This document shows, in pieces, positions 42,316 to 54,612 of a stretch of DNA of 64,000 bases. Numbering within the stretch: the first letter of the stretch is position 1; the number at the start of each line of letters is the position of its first letter. The position numbers were made by a program, and so were the translations under genes. The stretch comes from Aselliscus stoliczkanus (taxonomy: Eukaryota > Chordata > Mammalia > Chiroptera > Hipposideridae), in assembly GCA_033961575.1 (NCBI GenBank), contig CM066732.1, positions 50,497,001 to 50,561,000 of the forward strand, given 5' to 3'. The notes beneath the pieces were generated by a model. That model was not told the origin of the DNA. It searched no databases and saw nothing but the letters and a program-made list of their open reading frames with translations.

Positions 42316-44375
42316 ACCTGAATTCCAAATCAATGTTGAGACAATAACTTACTGATAGAATGTGGAATCCCTCCAAATATTAGATGGTCTTCTCTGGTGG
42401 ATAGGAAATGTCACCTTTGGAAAACTTGTTGGTTTGTGGATCAACCAGAGTAAGGGATTCTGGGGTTGAGTAAAACCTGGTCTCAGCCCTCATTTCTCCT
42501 TCCTGAACTTTTGTTGCACTGCCCAATCAGAGCTGGCACAATGGCCCTTCAACCCAGGCAGGGAGCAAGTCCATTGATTCACTATAGGATGTAAAAAACA
42601 CCTTTTAACATCTCTTGCAGGATTATTTCCACTGAAACAGACCTTCAAAGAAAGCGACCCTGAATCCTGGTGGAATTTATGAAAGGTAAGGGGACTTTTC
42701 AATGCTACTGAAATAAAATGCTAAGCTTTTTTTTTTTATTTTTTAGAATCACTAATGGCAGACTTTCTGGAAGGGAATTTCAGGGAAAAGGGCAAGGGAG
42801 AGTCCCAATACTACTAAAATAATACAATTCAGGCAGCTGCCTCATTGCACATCTGCCAAGATTTGTTGGATGGACAAAATCTAATGCAACAAATTTAATT
42901 GAGCACCTATTTTGAACTAAGCACTGGGAATACAAATTTCTTGATAAAGTTGTGTTCTGAGTTGGGTTTTTTGGTTTCCTTGATTCTGTTGGTTGGTTGA
43001 GTTTTTTTGCAGGAGGCTCTGGGAGAGGAGTCACAGGGTGTGAATACCAGAGTTGCTAATGGTCAGAACTTAAGTTCTTATCATGGCTGTTCTTGTCCCC
43101 TGGAACTCTTAAGCAAGAGGAATTTCTTCTCATACCAGCCACTGCTGTTTGGAAATGGAGTCTCTTGTCAGTTGCTCCAACAGCACTGGACAGATGGGTG
43201 CAGTAGGCAGCTTTCTTTTTGTCTGCATGTCCAGAGTTCTCCTTCCCATGGCTGAGAGCACCCCTGAGAGGTGAGGGCTGCTGCAAGGAGCAGCATCGCC
43301 AGCCCTCACCCTTGGCTGCCTTCTTGCACTTGGGCTTTTTCCTCTAATTCTTAACATCTCTCTGTGATTCTTAGATTTCTCTTCCCATCTCTGCATTAGA
43401 TATCTCTGTATCAGCTCATGATACCATTTTGTCAACACACTGAACAATAATAGTTCACAGTGGGCTCTAAATAATTTAAATATTTGGTTCCAATGAAGAC
43501 AGTCATAGCTGGCATGTCCATCTGGGCTCAGAAAGGGTTTCCTTCATTAGTTCTAACTCGATTTCCCATAAAATAGGAGGCCATTTGAGTAAAATGATAG
43601 TTGGAAAAAATTTTTAAACAGAACCAGCAAATAAACATGGTCTTTATGAGTTGTAACTTAATCTCCAGCTGATGTCATGTTTCATGTTTCAACTGCCAGA
43701 AAATGCCTGACATCTATATATCAGGCAGATTTATGGAGACTACAGGGTAAGAGTTAAGAGGATTCCTTAAATAAGGATAGTGTGTTGGTCTGGCGGTAAT
43801 TTGGAGCCTCTGTTATCCCCAGATTGAAATGTGCACATTCGGGTAAATTATAGGAATGTGCCTTTTCACTTAATCGCTTTTTTATGTTTAAAAAGTCTTT
43901 AGATCTGGGAGATGAGTGCCTGAGAGCAGAGAAAGAGTGAGAGCAAAAACGAGCAAGAAAGAACTCAAAATATGGCTCTCCTTTGCCCCTATTTGGTCAT
44001 TGATTTGCTCTGGCAGTGGGAAAGAGAAAAGAAAAGATCCTGCATTGCAAAGCGCGGAATCATGAACCACACACGGGCCTTCCCCAGGCATGGCCGTGGC
44101 ACAATGGTGTGCCGGCCTCAGGGTAACGGATGATGTGGCACCCCGGTGGTTTCTTGTGGAGAAATTCCTGTTGGATCTGCACCATGTCAGCAGTTACCCC
44201 CAGGGATTGAGCTTTCCCAGTGTAAACCTCTTCTTCTATCATACAATTTGGTGGTCAATTAGCCTAGAAGAAAGATTCTGAAATCATCCCAGCAAAAATG
44301 ACTCACTTAGTTTTGACATGCATTGTCTGAATTCAAGCTTCCCCATAGGTCTGCTCTCTCTGATGCATAAGTAAG
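42316..44375. other. unassigned sequence
   Basis: A 2-kb stretch with no gene. A short 'taattgagcacctattttgaactaagcactggg' motif (42897-42929) marks a fragment of the ancient 'ttattgagcacc' repeat, and a poly-T run lies at 42728-42737. Opposed frames at 43007-43447 have no domain. Confidence 0.3.
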
Positions 44376-44740
44376 AATAAGTCATACTAGCTGAGGTAGC
44401 AAACAGCCTCATATCTCAGTGGTTTAACACAGTAAAGGTTTATTCGTTTCTTATATGTAATCGTATTGGGTGTTCAGAGAATGGACTTCTATATGGTGAC
44501 TTAAGTACCCAGTGTTCTTCCATCTGGTGACTTTGCCATCTGCAAAAACTTGGTGTACTCCACTAGATACTTTGCATCCGTCTGGAAAACGAGGAGGAGA
44601 GGGAGACGTCAGGAGCACACATGGGAGGTTTAATGGATCACTGGGCAGATTCCGTCACATAGAGCCTCTGAGCTGCAAAGGATGCTGGGAAATATAGACC
44701 ACTCTCCAGCCTCTATCAGGATGCAGAAGCCACAAGACTG
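44376..44740 (-). mobile_element. old LTR-like interspersed repeat
   Basis: The plus strand reads 'ctgaggtagcaaacagcctcatatctcagtggtttaacacagtaaaggtttattcg', 'ccatctggtgactttgccatctgc', 'cacatgggaggttta', 'gctgcaaaggatgctgggaaatatagacc', the antisense layout of an old mammalian LTR-class repeat. Family not assigned. Confidence 0.55.
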
Positions 44741-44844
44741 CCCTGGTGAGAATGCCTGCTGGCATTTTCTCAGAGACAAAAGGAATTGAAATAAGTGACA
44801 AAAATGAAAGTAGCTTTTTTATATTTGCATTTTTATTGTTGACA

Positions 44845-45050
44845 ATGGACCTAATTTCACCCAGCCCTCACAGCAGTCCTATGAGGGAGGCAGGACACGT
44901 ACTGTTACCCCTGCTGTTAATGGGACTCTGAGACCGGTAGGGACTTGCCAGCGCCCTGGGTCACAGAACTAATAAGTGACAGAACTGGAATCAGAACCCA
45001 GCTACCCCAGTGGTGAATTAACAGTTTTTACCACTGAACCGAAATTCTAG
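44845..45050 (-). repeat. MIR SINE relic
   Basis: 'cctaatttcacccagccctcacagcagtcctatgagggaggcag', 'cttgccagcgccctgggtcacagaactaataagtgacagaactggaatcagaaccca', 'accactgaac' are reverse-complement MIR. Confidence 0.85.
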
Positions 45051-46045
45051 GGCTGGGTGGTTTGGAAGAGTGAGGGACATCCACTCAAGAGAGTTGGGGA
45101 CTAGATGGAATTGGAATAGTATTTCTGGTTCCATCTAAGTGTTGGCTAAGACTCACTCATAGCGTGTTTGATGGGTCAGACATCAAATTATTTCAGTTCT
45201 CTGCTTTGAGGCTAAATGCCAGCCTCGTTCAGAGGTCCAATCTCTGTATGTCCTTTCTTTTTATGAAATTAAAGCATAATTTTTCATTGTGTTATGTTCA
45301 TGTAAAAATACTAATGGTTAGGATAGCAAGATGGAAAGAGATGACCTCCCATCCATGGCTCAAAATAAATGAAAAATGGTTTAAGAAAGAACTGAAATAT
45401 TTAAGAAGGTTAGGGTAGGATCATTGTGTGTGTTAATTTCCAGAGCTAGTACAATTGTAACAAAATGTTTTCATCCCTCATGGGAAAGGAAGAGCTCAAA
45501 CCCCTTTGCTCCAGGATATACAGCTTCACAGAAATGTTGCAAGGCTTAATAATCATGATTTCAAAGAGGTTTGTGGAAATGTTTCATTAATTCTTATAAA
45601 GAAATCTTTTTTTCTTAATTTTTTTTCATTAACTTCAGACATTTACTTGCAATTACATTTGTTCAGTGAATACAATGACAGAAATTAATAATTCATAGCT
45701 TTTGTCAGGGAAAATTTTTTTTAAAAAAAGACAGTTGTTCAATCAAACGCAACTTTAAATGCACAATCTCTATTTAAATAAGACTTAAAAAATAAATAAT
45801 GGGGACTGTTATTGTACTTCCTATAAACCTCCTCTTTTCCAAATTATATCTATGCTCTACCCAGTGACATGAAATCCTGGGTTGTTCAGAGCACATCATG
45901 AAAATAACAGGTTCAGATCAGATGTTCTGAAAGGGGAAAGTTGACTTCAGCTTGGTATTTGTGGCACCGCCTGGATCCTGGGGCATTGTGGGTAGTCACA
46001 GAGGATCAGAGCCCAAGGAAGCTGTAAGGGGCCAAAGAGCATGGC
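45051..46045. other. unassigned AT-rich sequence
   Basis: No gene or confident repeat. Confidence 0.3.
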
Positions 46046-46049
46046 TTCC

Positions 46050-46200
46050 TGACAGCCTCTCCTCTGACAATTGGGGAAATGAAAGTTCAGAGAGCCTTTC
46101 AAGTTCACATAGTGAGGTAGAAGCACAAACAGGCCTCCAGCGTGGGTCTCCTGACCCTCGGCCAAAGCTCTCCCAATCTGTGAAGCTGTCTTCAAGTCAC
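46050..46200 (-). repeat. MIR/L2-type relic
   Basis: 'gacaattggggaaatgaaagttcagagagcctttcaagttcacatagtgaggtagaagcac', 'gggtctcctgaccctcgg' match the reverse-complement repeat core. Confidence 0.6.
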
Positions 46201-46809
46201 CTACCCACCAGGGCATGCCTGGCAAGTGGCTCCCTATGGCCTTTGGATTAAGCCGTCCTAGGCTGAGCAAACCTTCCGTCCCAGCTTCCTAACCACCTAA
46301 CTGACATTCTGCCATTGAAGGCTGGTCACTTTGGATTATGAAGACTTTTAAAAATGATTTTCCCTTATTCAAATGAATGTACTTATCACTAGAAATCAAC
46401 TGAAGTTGGAAAGGAGGAAATGACCCCAAGGCCTGGCAGCAATTGGATGGTAAGGGGAACACAGCCAAATTTTTCAGTCAGGTCTAAAGTCAGTGGATGA
46501 GGAGGGTACTCCAGGTCTCTCTTCTCCCCCTGCCTTCTCTTACCTATGTGCAGTAAGATGCTGGCTAGCAAATCAGCTCTACCCCTTAGCTGTTCAAAAG
46601 GATGACAATGGAGCCTGTCTTAAAAACAGAGAAACATCGAATCTTGAGAAACTTCCTGGAAATTGCTAGCCATCAGGAGGGTCCCTGCAAAGGGCTAAGA
46701 ATTGATTGTCACTTGCTTCGAATCTTGACTCTATCAGCTATAAGTCCTATGCCTTGGGAAAATCGTGACTCAGATTTCTGAGTCGTACTGTCTCTATCTG
46801 TAAAATGGA
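46201..46809. other. unassigned sequence, short MIR-like patch
   Basis: 46720-46810 ('cttgactctatcagctataagtcctatgccttgggaaaatcgtg...', 'ctgtctctatctgtaaaatggagatg') is probably a MIR fragment on the plus strand. The rest is unassigned. Confidence 0.4.
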
Positions 46810-46810
46810 G

Positions 46811-47230
46811 ATGTATCGGTTAGCTATTGTGCTGTAACAAAAGGCCCCCAATCAGGGTCTTGAAACAGTAGCTCTTTGTTCTCATGTGTGTGAGGGTTAG
46901 CTGTGGAGGCCGTGCTTCTCACTGCAGTGCTGGGTTATCAGGGGCCCCAAAATTTAGCATAGAGGAAGCTAAAAGTACTTTTTCACTGCATTGTTCTGAC
47001 AGTTAGTTAAGACAGTGTATATAAAGGGCTTCCAGCTGGCTGTGCCCTCAGAGAACGGCAGGGTACCCAGAGGTGGGTGTGCTTTTGGTCTTCTGTTGAA
47101 GCAGCCATGGTGGACTAGGGGCTAAGGATTTCCCTTTCTCATCTGGGCAGCTGTTAAGGGGGTGTCTCCTGGAGGTGAGGAAATGTGTGGTCTTCCTGGA
47201 TCCATCAATTTCCTGCTTCCACATACAGTA
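46811..47230 (-). mobile_element. old LTR fragment (MLT1-type)
   Basis: The plus strand starts 'tgtatcggttagctattgtgctgtaacaaaaggcccccaatcagggtcttgaaacagtagctctttgttctcatgtgtgtgagggttagctgtgg', the antisense of a MaLR-type LTR end. Downstream text is too diverged to set the end securely. Confidence 0.6.
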
Positions 47231-48184
47231 TTGACCCTCATCTCACACACAAACAGAAACAAATGGATTTGATTAGCAAATACTTTCATCTACATCCTAA
47301 TTGAAGTCCTAATGGGACTTCCTTGTTTTGGAAAATCCCATTTTAATGCACAACACATCAGGTAGCCAGGAGAATTCCCTCTCCCCTCAGCCATCCTGCC
47401 CCTCCCAAACCTGGGGGTTTAGCCACCGCTTTCCCAGGGGCCCATTCGTCTGATTCTAGACCGATACGTCCAGGCTCTGGCCTGGACGATGCTCCTTCTG
47501 GTTCTGATTCATATCGTGAAGCACTCAGTCCCAGTGCACTTGGAAAAGAGACAGAAGACAGCCCCCAACAGTGCCCGGGTCCAGATGTCTTCCCACTGTG
47601 GACTTGTCTACTCTCTCTGGTACAGACTGCTGCAGCTGAACTAAATTGTAGCTGAGGAGGCCACCATTTGGCCATCTGAACAGTCTGACCAGTTGGCACA
47701 TTGTTGTCTCCAAATGAGCCGGCAGGAAACGGGGTTTCCTAAAACTTGGTTTTAAAGCACTTAGAACAGGAAACCATTCCCCATGCATGTTAGATCTCTC
47801 TAATGACTGACTAACTAGAAACAGGCTATCTGAATACTCTGCCCCGAGCCATTACAAATGGCTTTCTTTCCAGGCTTCATTAGAATATTTACTGCGATTG
47901 GGATAGAAGACTTTTGACACTGCAGTCATAAAATTTACAGGGGACCTTTTTTTTTTCCCCCTTCAGTCTAAGAAGAGAGTTGGAAGAAGCTGGGCACCCC
48001 TTCAGGTCCCCCAGCCACCAATCTCATTCATTAGTGGTCTTCGTGTCTCGTGACCTCTAGTTAAGAAAATAAATATCCCTGTGGTAGTCCAATAAATTGC
48101 CTCCACAAAAAACAGCCAGATCTCTCCTTTGTCAACTCCTGCCTGGTTCCTGTGTATGCAGCCAGAAAGAGAAAGTCCTTAGGG
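47231..48184. other. unassigned sequence
   Basis: No gene. The minus frames 47358-47699 and 47525-47788 lack domains. Interrupted T/C runs at 47948-47962. Confidence 0.3.
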
Positions 48185-48385
48185 TAAGCACTTCCTACAT
48201 TATGTTACTGAATCTTCACCACCACGTTGTCAATGGACACGTCACTGTCCCCATTCCACTTCTGAGAAAACGGAGGCCCGAAGTTACCACATGTCATGCA
48301 GCTAGTGAGCAGCCGAGCGGGGCCTGGATGCCCGCGTCGTGGAGACACAGCTCCTGTCTCCCTGCTTTACTACTTGTGCCAGTCC
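48185..48385 (-). repeat. MIR SINE relic
   Basis: 'taagcacttcctacattatgttactgaatcttcaccaccacgttgtcaatgg', 'ccccattccacttctgagaaaacggaggcccgaagttaccacatgtcatgcagctagtgagcagccgagc' are reverse-complement MIR. Confidence 0.85.
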
Positions 48386-49429
48386 TCCAGGCAGACCCAG
48401 TCCACACAGGCGGTGGCGACGCCATACAAAAGAGGTGTGGACTCACTTCCACCTCGTTTTAAATTCCATACACTCAGTGCCTTCATAAATGTTATCAAGC
48501 AGAGCTCCAATATAGCTGTCTCCACCCAGAGAAACCACCATGGGACAGTGTGTCACACTGTGTTGCAATAGAGCAACAGTCAACATTTGCAGTTGTGGTT
48601 ATTGAATGGTGACAGTGGCCATAAGGAAAACTACAGCAGGTGAGTGACTAGAGGGTGATATCAGCGAGGAGTGGGTGGGGGGACACTGGAGCAGAGACCA
48701 GAATGAAGGCAGGGAGAAGGCAGCTGTGCAGATGTGTGGGGGGGCATTCTAGAGCGGGCACAGGAAGAGCCCTCTGTGGTGGGGCATGTGTGGTGTGTTT
48801 GACAAACAGCAAGCAGCCCCACTCTCTGAGAGCATTCCCATGGTCTAAGGTTGCATGGATAACTTGAGCTACTCAGAGTTCTCTATCCCCATTGCGTTCA
48901 CACACCGGAAGTCGGCATTCCTTCATCACATAGTTTATCCCAAGTCAGAAGCATCGTCCTGAATCTCACCTTAATGCTACGCCTTTGGTTTTTGTCATAG
49001 GATACGTGGAGGACGCTTCTCCACTCTCAGTAATGCTGCTTGGAAGACACAGTTCTGTATGAGGTTCTGTGTAGCTAGAAACAAGAGTGAGAAGGCTTTC
49101 TCTTAGTAATGATGAGCACGTGACCTGCCATGTTTCTCCCATTTCACCTTGATTCCTAGGAAGCGCGACGTTAAATTGAATATTCAATTAAAACAACAAA
49201 GTTAGCTCTCAAGGCTTTAGGCCTTTCTAATGCTCAGTTGTATATCTGCTTTTCATTGCATCTTCTCTAGTCCTTTTGGAACTGGTTTATAAATAGCACA
49301 TGGACATAAAATCATGTAGGCCAAGAATATAATAAGTATTGACTTACCTCAAAAACACAACATTTATAATCAGCTCATTGGAAGCTTATTTCATTTACGT
49401 GAATGCCTACCATGTAACCAGACTGGATC
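48386..49429. other. unassigned sequence
   Basis: No gene or confident repeat. Confidence 0.3.
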
Positions 49430-49444
49430 AGAAAAGAAGGAAGA

Positions 49445-49591
49445 AAGGGCCGGCCCAGTGGCTCGGTTGGTTAAGAGCTCACTCAAGAGTGCGAGCTGAG
49501 CTCTGAGCAACAGCTGTTCGATGCCCAGCCCAAGCTGAGCTGCCACTACAGGTGGTAGGATGGCTCAGCTAAACAAATTAAGGGATTTAAA
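49445..49591 (+). mobile_element. tRNA-derived SINE (type 2) with perfect 15-bp target-site duplication
   Basis: Flanked by agaaaagaaggaaga at 49430-49444 and 49592-49606. Head 'gggccggcccagtggctcggttggttaagagctc' (A box tggctcggttgg), then 'actcaagagtgcgagctgagctctgagcaacagctgttcgatgcccag' (B box gttcgatgcc), body 'ctgccactacaggtggtaggatggctcagcta' and a weak A-rich tail. Same family as the minus-strand copy at 12933-13095. Confidence 0.93.
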
Positions 49592-49606
49592 AGAAAAGAA
49601 GGAAGA

Positions 49607-50060
49607 GACATTGCTGTAGATTGATATGCTAACAGTCCCCTTGCATGAATGAATCAATGAGTCACATGACCCAGTACCTATGCCTTGAGTAGCCTCCTGT
49701 CACATAAACACTGGGCTTGGCCATATGACTTGCTCTAGTCACTGGGACATTGGAGTGAAATAGACATCAGAGTATAAAGACTTGATAAGCGATCACAGGA
49801 CTTGATAAGCGATTACAGGTTTGGGGGCTTGCCCTCTTGAAATGTTGCTGCCACCATGTGACACAGCCAGGTCCAGCCTCACAGAAAATAAGACCATCAG
49901 AGCTTTCCACACACTAATCTTCCAGCTTCATGCAGCCGCATGAGCGAGCCCAGGTAAACAAGTAGGGGAACCATACAAGCGACTCACGGAAGCACGGGAA
50001 TGAAAAAAATCTTTGCTTCAAGTCTCAGAGTTTTAAAGTGACTTGTTACACCCTAGTAGA
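49607..50060 (+). mobile_element. old LTR/MER-like repeat with 20-bp tandem duplication
   Basis: 'gacttgctctagtcactgggacattgg', 'cttgccctcttgaaatgttgctgccaccatgtgacacagcc', 'cagagttttaaagtgacttgttacaccctagtagataatgat' resemble a mammalian LTR-class interspersed repeat. A 20-base unit gacttgataagcgatcacag (49779-49798) is repeated at 49799-49818 with one change. Confidence 0.45.
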
Positions 50061-50079
50061 TAATGATTTAGGTGTCCAA

Positions 50080-50225
50080 AGACTTATTTTAAGGACAAAA
50101 CAAACCAAAAAAAAACCTCATGGACACAGACAACTGGTATGGTGGTTACCAGAGGGGAAGTGGGTTCCATCTGCCTTTTATACCAAAGGCATATAGAAAA
50201 ATAAATAAAAATGATTTTTCCATGC
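50080..50225 (+). mobile_element. L1 LINE 3' fragment
   Basis: 'cctcatggacacagacaactggtatggtggttaccagaggggaagtggg' is the sense L1 3'-UTR. Ends in an A-rich AAATAAAAATG tail. Confidence 0.75.
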
Positions 50226-50779
50226 ATGATATTAGAAGAAAAGTTAACTACTAGAAAAAAACCCTCAAATTAGCATCTTAATTCATGCTATAGAGAATAG
50301 AATGATTACAATTAGTGGTATTATGCTCATACAGAATTTCATCAATATTCAGAAATCTTAATAGCTGATTATTAAACTATTAGTAGTTTTGAATCAGCCT
50401 TACTAGGAACATTTATACAACATTATTTGGCAAATGCTACAAATCGGGGCATTTATTTATGAGCTGGTTTACCAGCATATCAGAGATAATGGGAAATGGG
50501 AAAGATGTATATATTTGACCAGAAATATATTTAAAATTTGTTTTCAAAAAATCTGAGAAGTTCAATACACAATATATTTCATTTATGTCAAAAAAGGTAC
50601 ATATCTATTAAAAAATATCACAACAAAATATTTTACCATATTTTTTCTTTATACCAGTCTGTGGTTTCCAAATTTGCTACATGAGCCACGTGTTCCTTAT
50701 CATCTGTCAAAAAATCAAAAACAATAAAAAAATTTGAACATAATTTTACAAAAAGAAGACAAAAAAAGTTCTTCTCCCT
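50226..50779. other. AT-rich unassigned sequence
   Basis: About 550 bp of strongly AT-rich sequence (for example 50530-50660) with no open frame of note. Confidence 0.3.
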
Positions 50780-50965
50780 AAAAACAATAAAAATAGTTAA
50801 TACTTATATGCCAGACATTAAATTAAGAAACTGATGTTGATTTTATCATGAAATCTCACTACCTCCCCAGTTTGCAGGTGATAATATCAAAGCCTGACAA
50901 AGTGAAGTGAGTTGGCCAAGGTCATATCGGTGGCAGATGGCACAGTGAGCATCTACATACCTTTC
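50780..50965 (-). repeat. MIR SINE relic
   Basis: 'gttaatacttatatgccagacatt', 'gatgttgattttatcatgaaatctcactacctcc', 'tttgcaggtgataatatcaaagcctgacaaagtgaagtgagttggccaaggtcatatcggtggcag' are reverse-complement MIR. Confidence 0.8.
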
Positions 50966-51384
50966 TTCAGATGGCACTGGCTTCAGGATTAAATCATGAC
51001 AGATGCCAAAAGTCATCTTAAATCACTGATTCTCATCAAATCCCATGAAATTCACAGATCTGTAGGTCTCTCAAGCTTTCACATAGAGGCTATTCATTCT
51101 TATTTTAGTTCGGCTGATATGGAGCATGGTTAAAACAATAAATCAGAACATAAAGGTGCTAAGTCTAGAGAAGTGACACTTGAAAGCCTAAGACTGGACT
51201 GCAAGTCACTAAGAGACACTGTCGCCATCCCCACAGCTTAGCTCATTGCAGCCCATGAGAGCCTCTCAGTAGGTTTCTCTCTGTGTTTGTTTTTATTTTA
51301 AAACATTTAACATTTTTATTTAGTGTTATCAGCTCGAGTTGCCATGTTTTCGAATGATTATTTTTTCTGACAGAAAAAATATGC
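50966..51384. other. unassigned sequence
   Basis: No gene or confident repeat. Confidence 0.3.
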
Positions 51385-51625
51385 TGGGCAGGATATTGTG
51401 GTTAACAACACCCAATCAAGAACCGAGTTGACCTGGGTTGTCCTCCTTCTCTGTGGTTCTTTGCTGAGACCTGCACCTCGTTCACCTGCTTTCCCTCAGC
51501 ATCCCTATCTTTAAAATGGGGATAATAAGAGTTTGTCCCTTGAGACAGTAGAAAATGATATAATGCTGGAACCCAGTTCTTACAATGGTACCTGGCACAT
51601 AATAAGTACGCAAGAAATGGAAACT
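51385..51625 (+). repeat. MIR SINE relic
   Basis: 'gcaggatattgtggttaacaacacc', 'gagttgacctgggttgtcctcc', 'ccctatctttaaaatggggataataagag' and 'tacctggcacataataagtacgcaagaaatg' are in full MIR order. Confidence 0.88.
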
Positions 51626-53689
51626 CTAATTATTGACCTAAGCACAAACTGTATCTTCCAAAGTTGTATTTGGGTTATAATTTTTAAATGTTTTGATTTG
51701 TGTCTTTTGTTGGAGAACCCCAAAATCTCTGGTTCAAATGCTAGCTTCTAAATTCATCGTACATTTTAGGTCATGTTTGGGGTGCTTATTATTATAACTC
51801 AGTGAGCTTCTGTAGGGTACGCGAAGTTAGCAGAGCGATGTTTAAATTATGATGTTTATTTCTGACTGTAAACAATTTGTCAGCGTTATTACACAGTTGC
51901 TGAACAACTGAATCCTATGACCGAGCATCCTTCCTCTCCTGGGGAGGCGATTTCAACTCTTCATTGAATTGCTTTGGCTTATTTTGGTCCAAAGTTTAGT
52001 GAGCATTGGTTGCAAAACTCCAATTCTTGTTTGTCATTTTCTTCAGAAATATTTGATCCCTCCTACTCTTATCCTTTTGATACCAGATTCAATTAACACA
52101 CCAAGCCAACAAACAAAACCAAAAAATCCAATTAATCCCTTCAATTCAGAGCCATGTTTAAGAAATCCAAAATCCATTCCTTCTGACCCATGATTGATGA
52201 TACTCTCCCATCGCTGCCCCTTAATGAGCAAGCCAAACAGGAACTATAGAAAGGAGGGGCTGTGGGGAAACTCAAAGCCTGGCCCTTACTCCATGGCAGA
52301 ACGGAAGCTCTCCTCCCCAAACCCTGTATTTGTAGATGGACATTTACTTTTTAGAGGAAAGGTCCCCATAAAACTCGGTGTACTCTTTCCCACAACGTCC
52401 AGGCTCACTCCTACAATCCAGCCAGCTCTGGGGTTCTCATGTAAAAGCCAGGAAGACTCAATATTCTACTTGTCTTTCCTCTCTCAGTGGCCTTTCTTTT
52501 AGATGAATGATGTGAACTGCTGGGGAAGAACAGGGGGAAAGGTACACTCATTCCGGTAGACCCCAGTCCTTTTTGAAGGATTCATATCTTTATCCCCTCA
52601 TATGACTTTAGCTGGCTCCATTGATTTCTACTGGGCAGGCTGTCCAGTCTTTTGGCCTCTAGTTTGGGCAGAAGGGGCAAACAAGATTCCCTCTAGGGAC
52701 TGCCAACCAACTGCAGGTTTCTATGGCCTTCTCTTTTCTGTCCTTTCAAGAGTTAGTTTACAGATGACTCACAGGTCTCCAGATCTTACATTTCCCTACC
52801 CTAAAATTTTTCCAAGGTTTATAACGCAAGGCAGCCCTGCCAATGAGAGAAATGAACCAAGTACCTTTATTTTTTTTCTTTCCATGATGAAAAAGCCATA
52901 GTGCTTTATTTGTTCTCCAGCATAGCCTTGAAAAGAAACCTGCTCCCTTTGTTGACAAAAAGGAGACTTACTTCTCAAGTTATTTACCCTCGCAAGCATC
53001 CTCATCCCTGCCCATCTCAGGCTTTCCAGCTGAAAACCTTCCTTCCAGGCTTCCCTGATGCCTCCTTTTCCCTCAGAAGCTTCCCAGGATCCTCTGGTCC
53101 GCACATCTCTCTGACTTCTTGGAGCACCGAACATGCATTTTTTTCATTTTGGTAATGGATAACATATTGTGCTGTATGTACTTATTTCTAATTAATGTTC
53201 AGTGTACAGGTGCCTCGAAAACGGAGAGCGGGCGTTAAATTCCTTCTGTTCTTCGTATGGGAACTCTTACTCTCAGAACAATGCCAAACCTAGTAGGTGC
53301 CCAATGAATGCTTAGGTTGGAATTCTGTCATGAATATTTCAATAAATTCTACTTACGTTCATAGAAGCATTAAAGGTAAAGGGAGGTAGAATGAAAACTC
53401 AGATACTTCTACAGTGATTAATTCCAGTGAAATGATCACATGAATCCTTGATTTAAAGACTTCTCAAGTCGTTAGGATCAAAATAGCCTCACCTGCTACA
53501 AATCTCCATCCAATCATGAATTCTTACTTAATCTTTCCTAAGAAGTGATTGAAAGAAAGCATTTTCCAATGTGTTAAGATAAGCACAGTCACCTCAAAAA
53601 TTTTAAACAAGCCAAAAAAAGAGAAAAAGAAAGAAGAGAAACAACTGCTCTTCATGATGAATCATAGTATATGTTACACGGATGTATTT
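51626..53689. other. unassigned sequence
   Basis: About 2 kb with no gene. 51780-51930 is unique with 'gtttatttctgactgtaaacaatttgtcag'. Open frames 52194-52502, 52602-52901 (plus) and 52796-53134 (minus) are featureless. An L2/MIR-like tail 'aatgccaaacctagtaggtgcccaatgaatgctt' lies at 53280-53315. Confidence 0.3.
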
Positions 53690-54035
53690 AAAACATACAC
53701 ATGGACGCAGTAGGATCCGCGTTTTCTGTTACTTGCTCCAAGTGAATTCCAAGTAATTGGTCAGTGGGCTTAAAAGCGCTGGGGTACAGTGACTGTTTAA
53801 TGGCCTCACACCTGCCTTCCCGTAAAGCTGCAGCCCATTCCTGTTCTGTAACCTTTAAAGCTCGCCACCAGCAATTTACTGATGCAGCCAATTAGAGGAC
53901 AAAGGAGGTGAGATTTCAGAAGCCCTTTCAGAGGGCTCAGCCGTTTGCAGGCCTGCAACACAAGGGGCTGGGTAGCCTGCTGAGATGCGCCCTGAAAACT
54001 TTCACGGCTGTAAATTGCTAGTTTCGGCATACACT
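53690..54035. promoter_or_regulatory. candidate conserved non-coding element
   Basis: Unique sequence with 'ccaagtaattggtcagtggg' (53748), 'gcaatttactgatgcagccaattagaggacaaaggagg' (53870, homeodomain plus SOX/LEF-like sites) and 'ggctgtaaattgctagtttcgg'. It lies between repeats. Evidence is texture only. Confidence 0.28.
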
Positions 54036-54086
54036 GTCACTGAGAAGGGAGAAACGTGTGCTGGACAGTCAGGCAAGCTCGCCTTC

Positions 54087-54106
54087 CACCCCCACCCCCA
54101 CCCCCG
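54087..54106. repeat. (CACCCC)n short tandem repeat
   Basis: Three to four C-rich hexamer units on the plus strand, an Sp/KLF-type GT-box array or simple repeat. Confidence 0.8.
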
Positions 54107-54394
54107 TTCTCATTTCTATCTGGTCACTTCCACAGAGCCAGTGTCGTCCCACTCAGACATCCGTTGACGCGACCCCACAATCCAAACAGACGCTTCGGCA
54201 ATGTTTATCTGGAAAGACATTTTCAATACAACATCTATTTTGAAAGTTTAAAAGAAGCATGGTAGTTAGGGTGACCTTGTCACAAATATAAGTAAACAAC
54301 TGTCCACACGCAGCAAGCAGTGATGTTTATTCCGTTTTTATTTTCATTGTCATCTGGACCCTTCTGGACACCCTGCTTTGCCGGCCATGCATTA

Positions 54395-54612
54395 AAACCT
54401 TCCCTGTGACAGTTCCAACATAGTCATGGGGATGTCAAGTACAGCATAAGGAAAACAGTCAGTAATATTGTAATAACTGTGTATGTGCCAGGTGGGTACT
54501 AGACTAATCAGGGGGATCCCTTCATCCGTCCAACCACTATGCTGTACACCTGAAACAAATAGAATATTGAATGTCAACCGTCATTGAAATAAAAGAAAAA
54601 TAAAACCCTTAC
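54395..54612 (+). mobile_element. L1 LINE 3' end (L1MA-like, relatively young)
   Basis: 'catggggatgtcaagtacagcataaggaaaacagtcagtaatattgtaataactgtgtatg', 'ccaggtgggtactagactaatcagggggatc', 'caaccactatgctgtacacctgaaac', 'tagaatattgaatgtcaaccgtcattgaaataaaag' closely follow the sense 3' end of the L1MA lineage and end in an A-rich tail. Confidence 0.92.
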
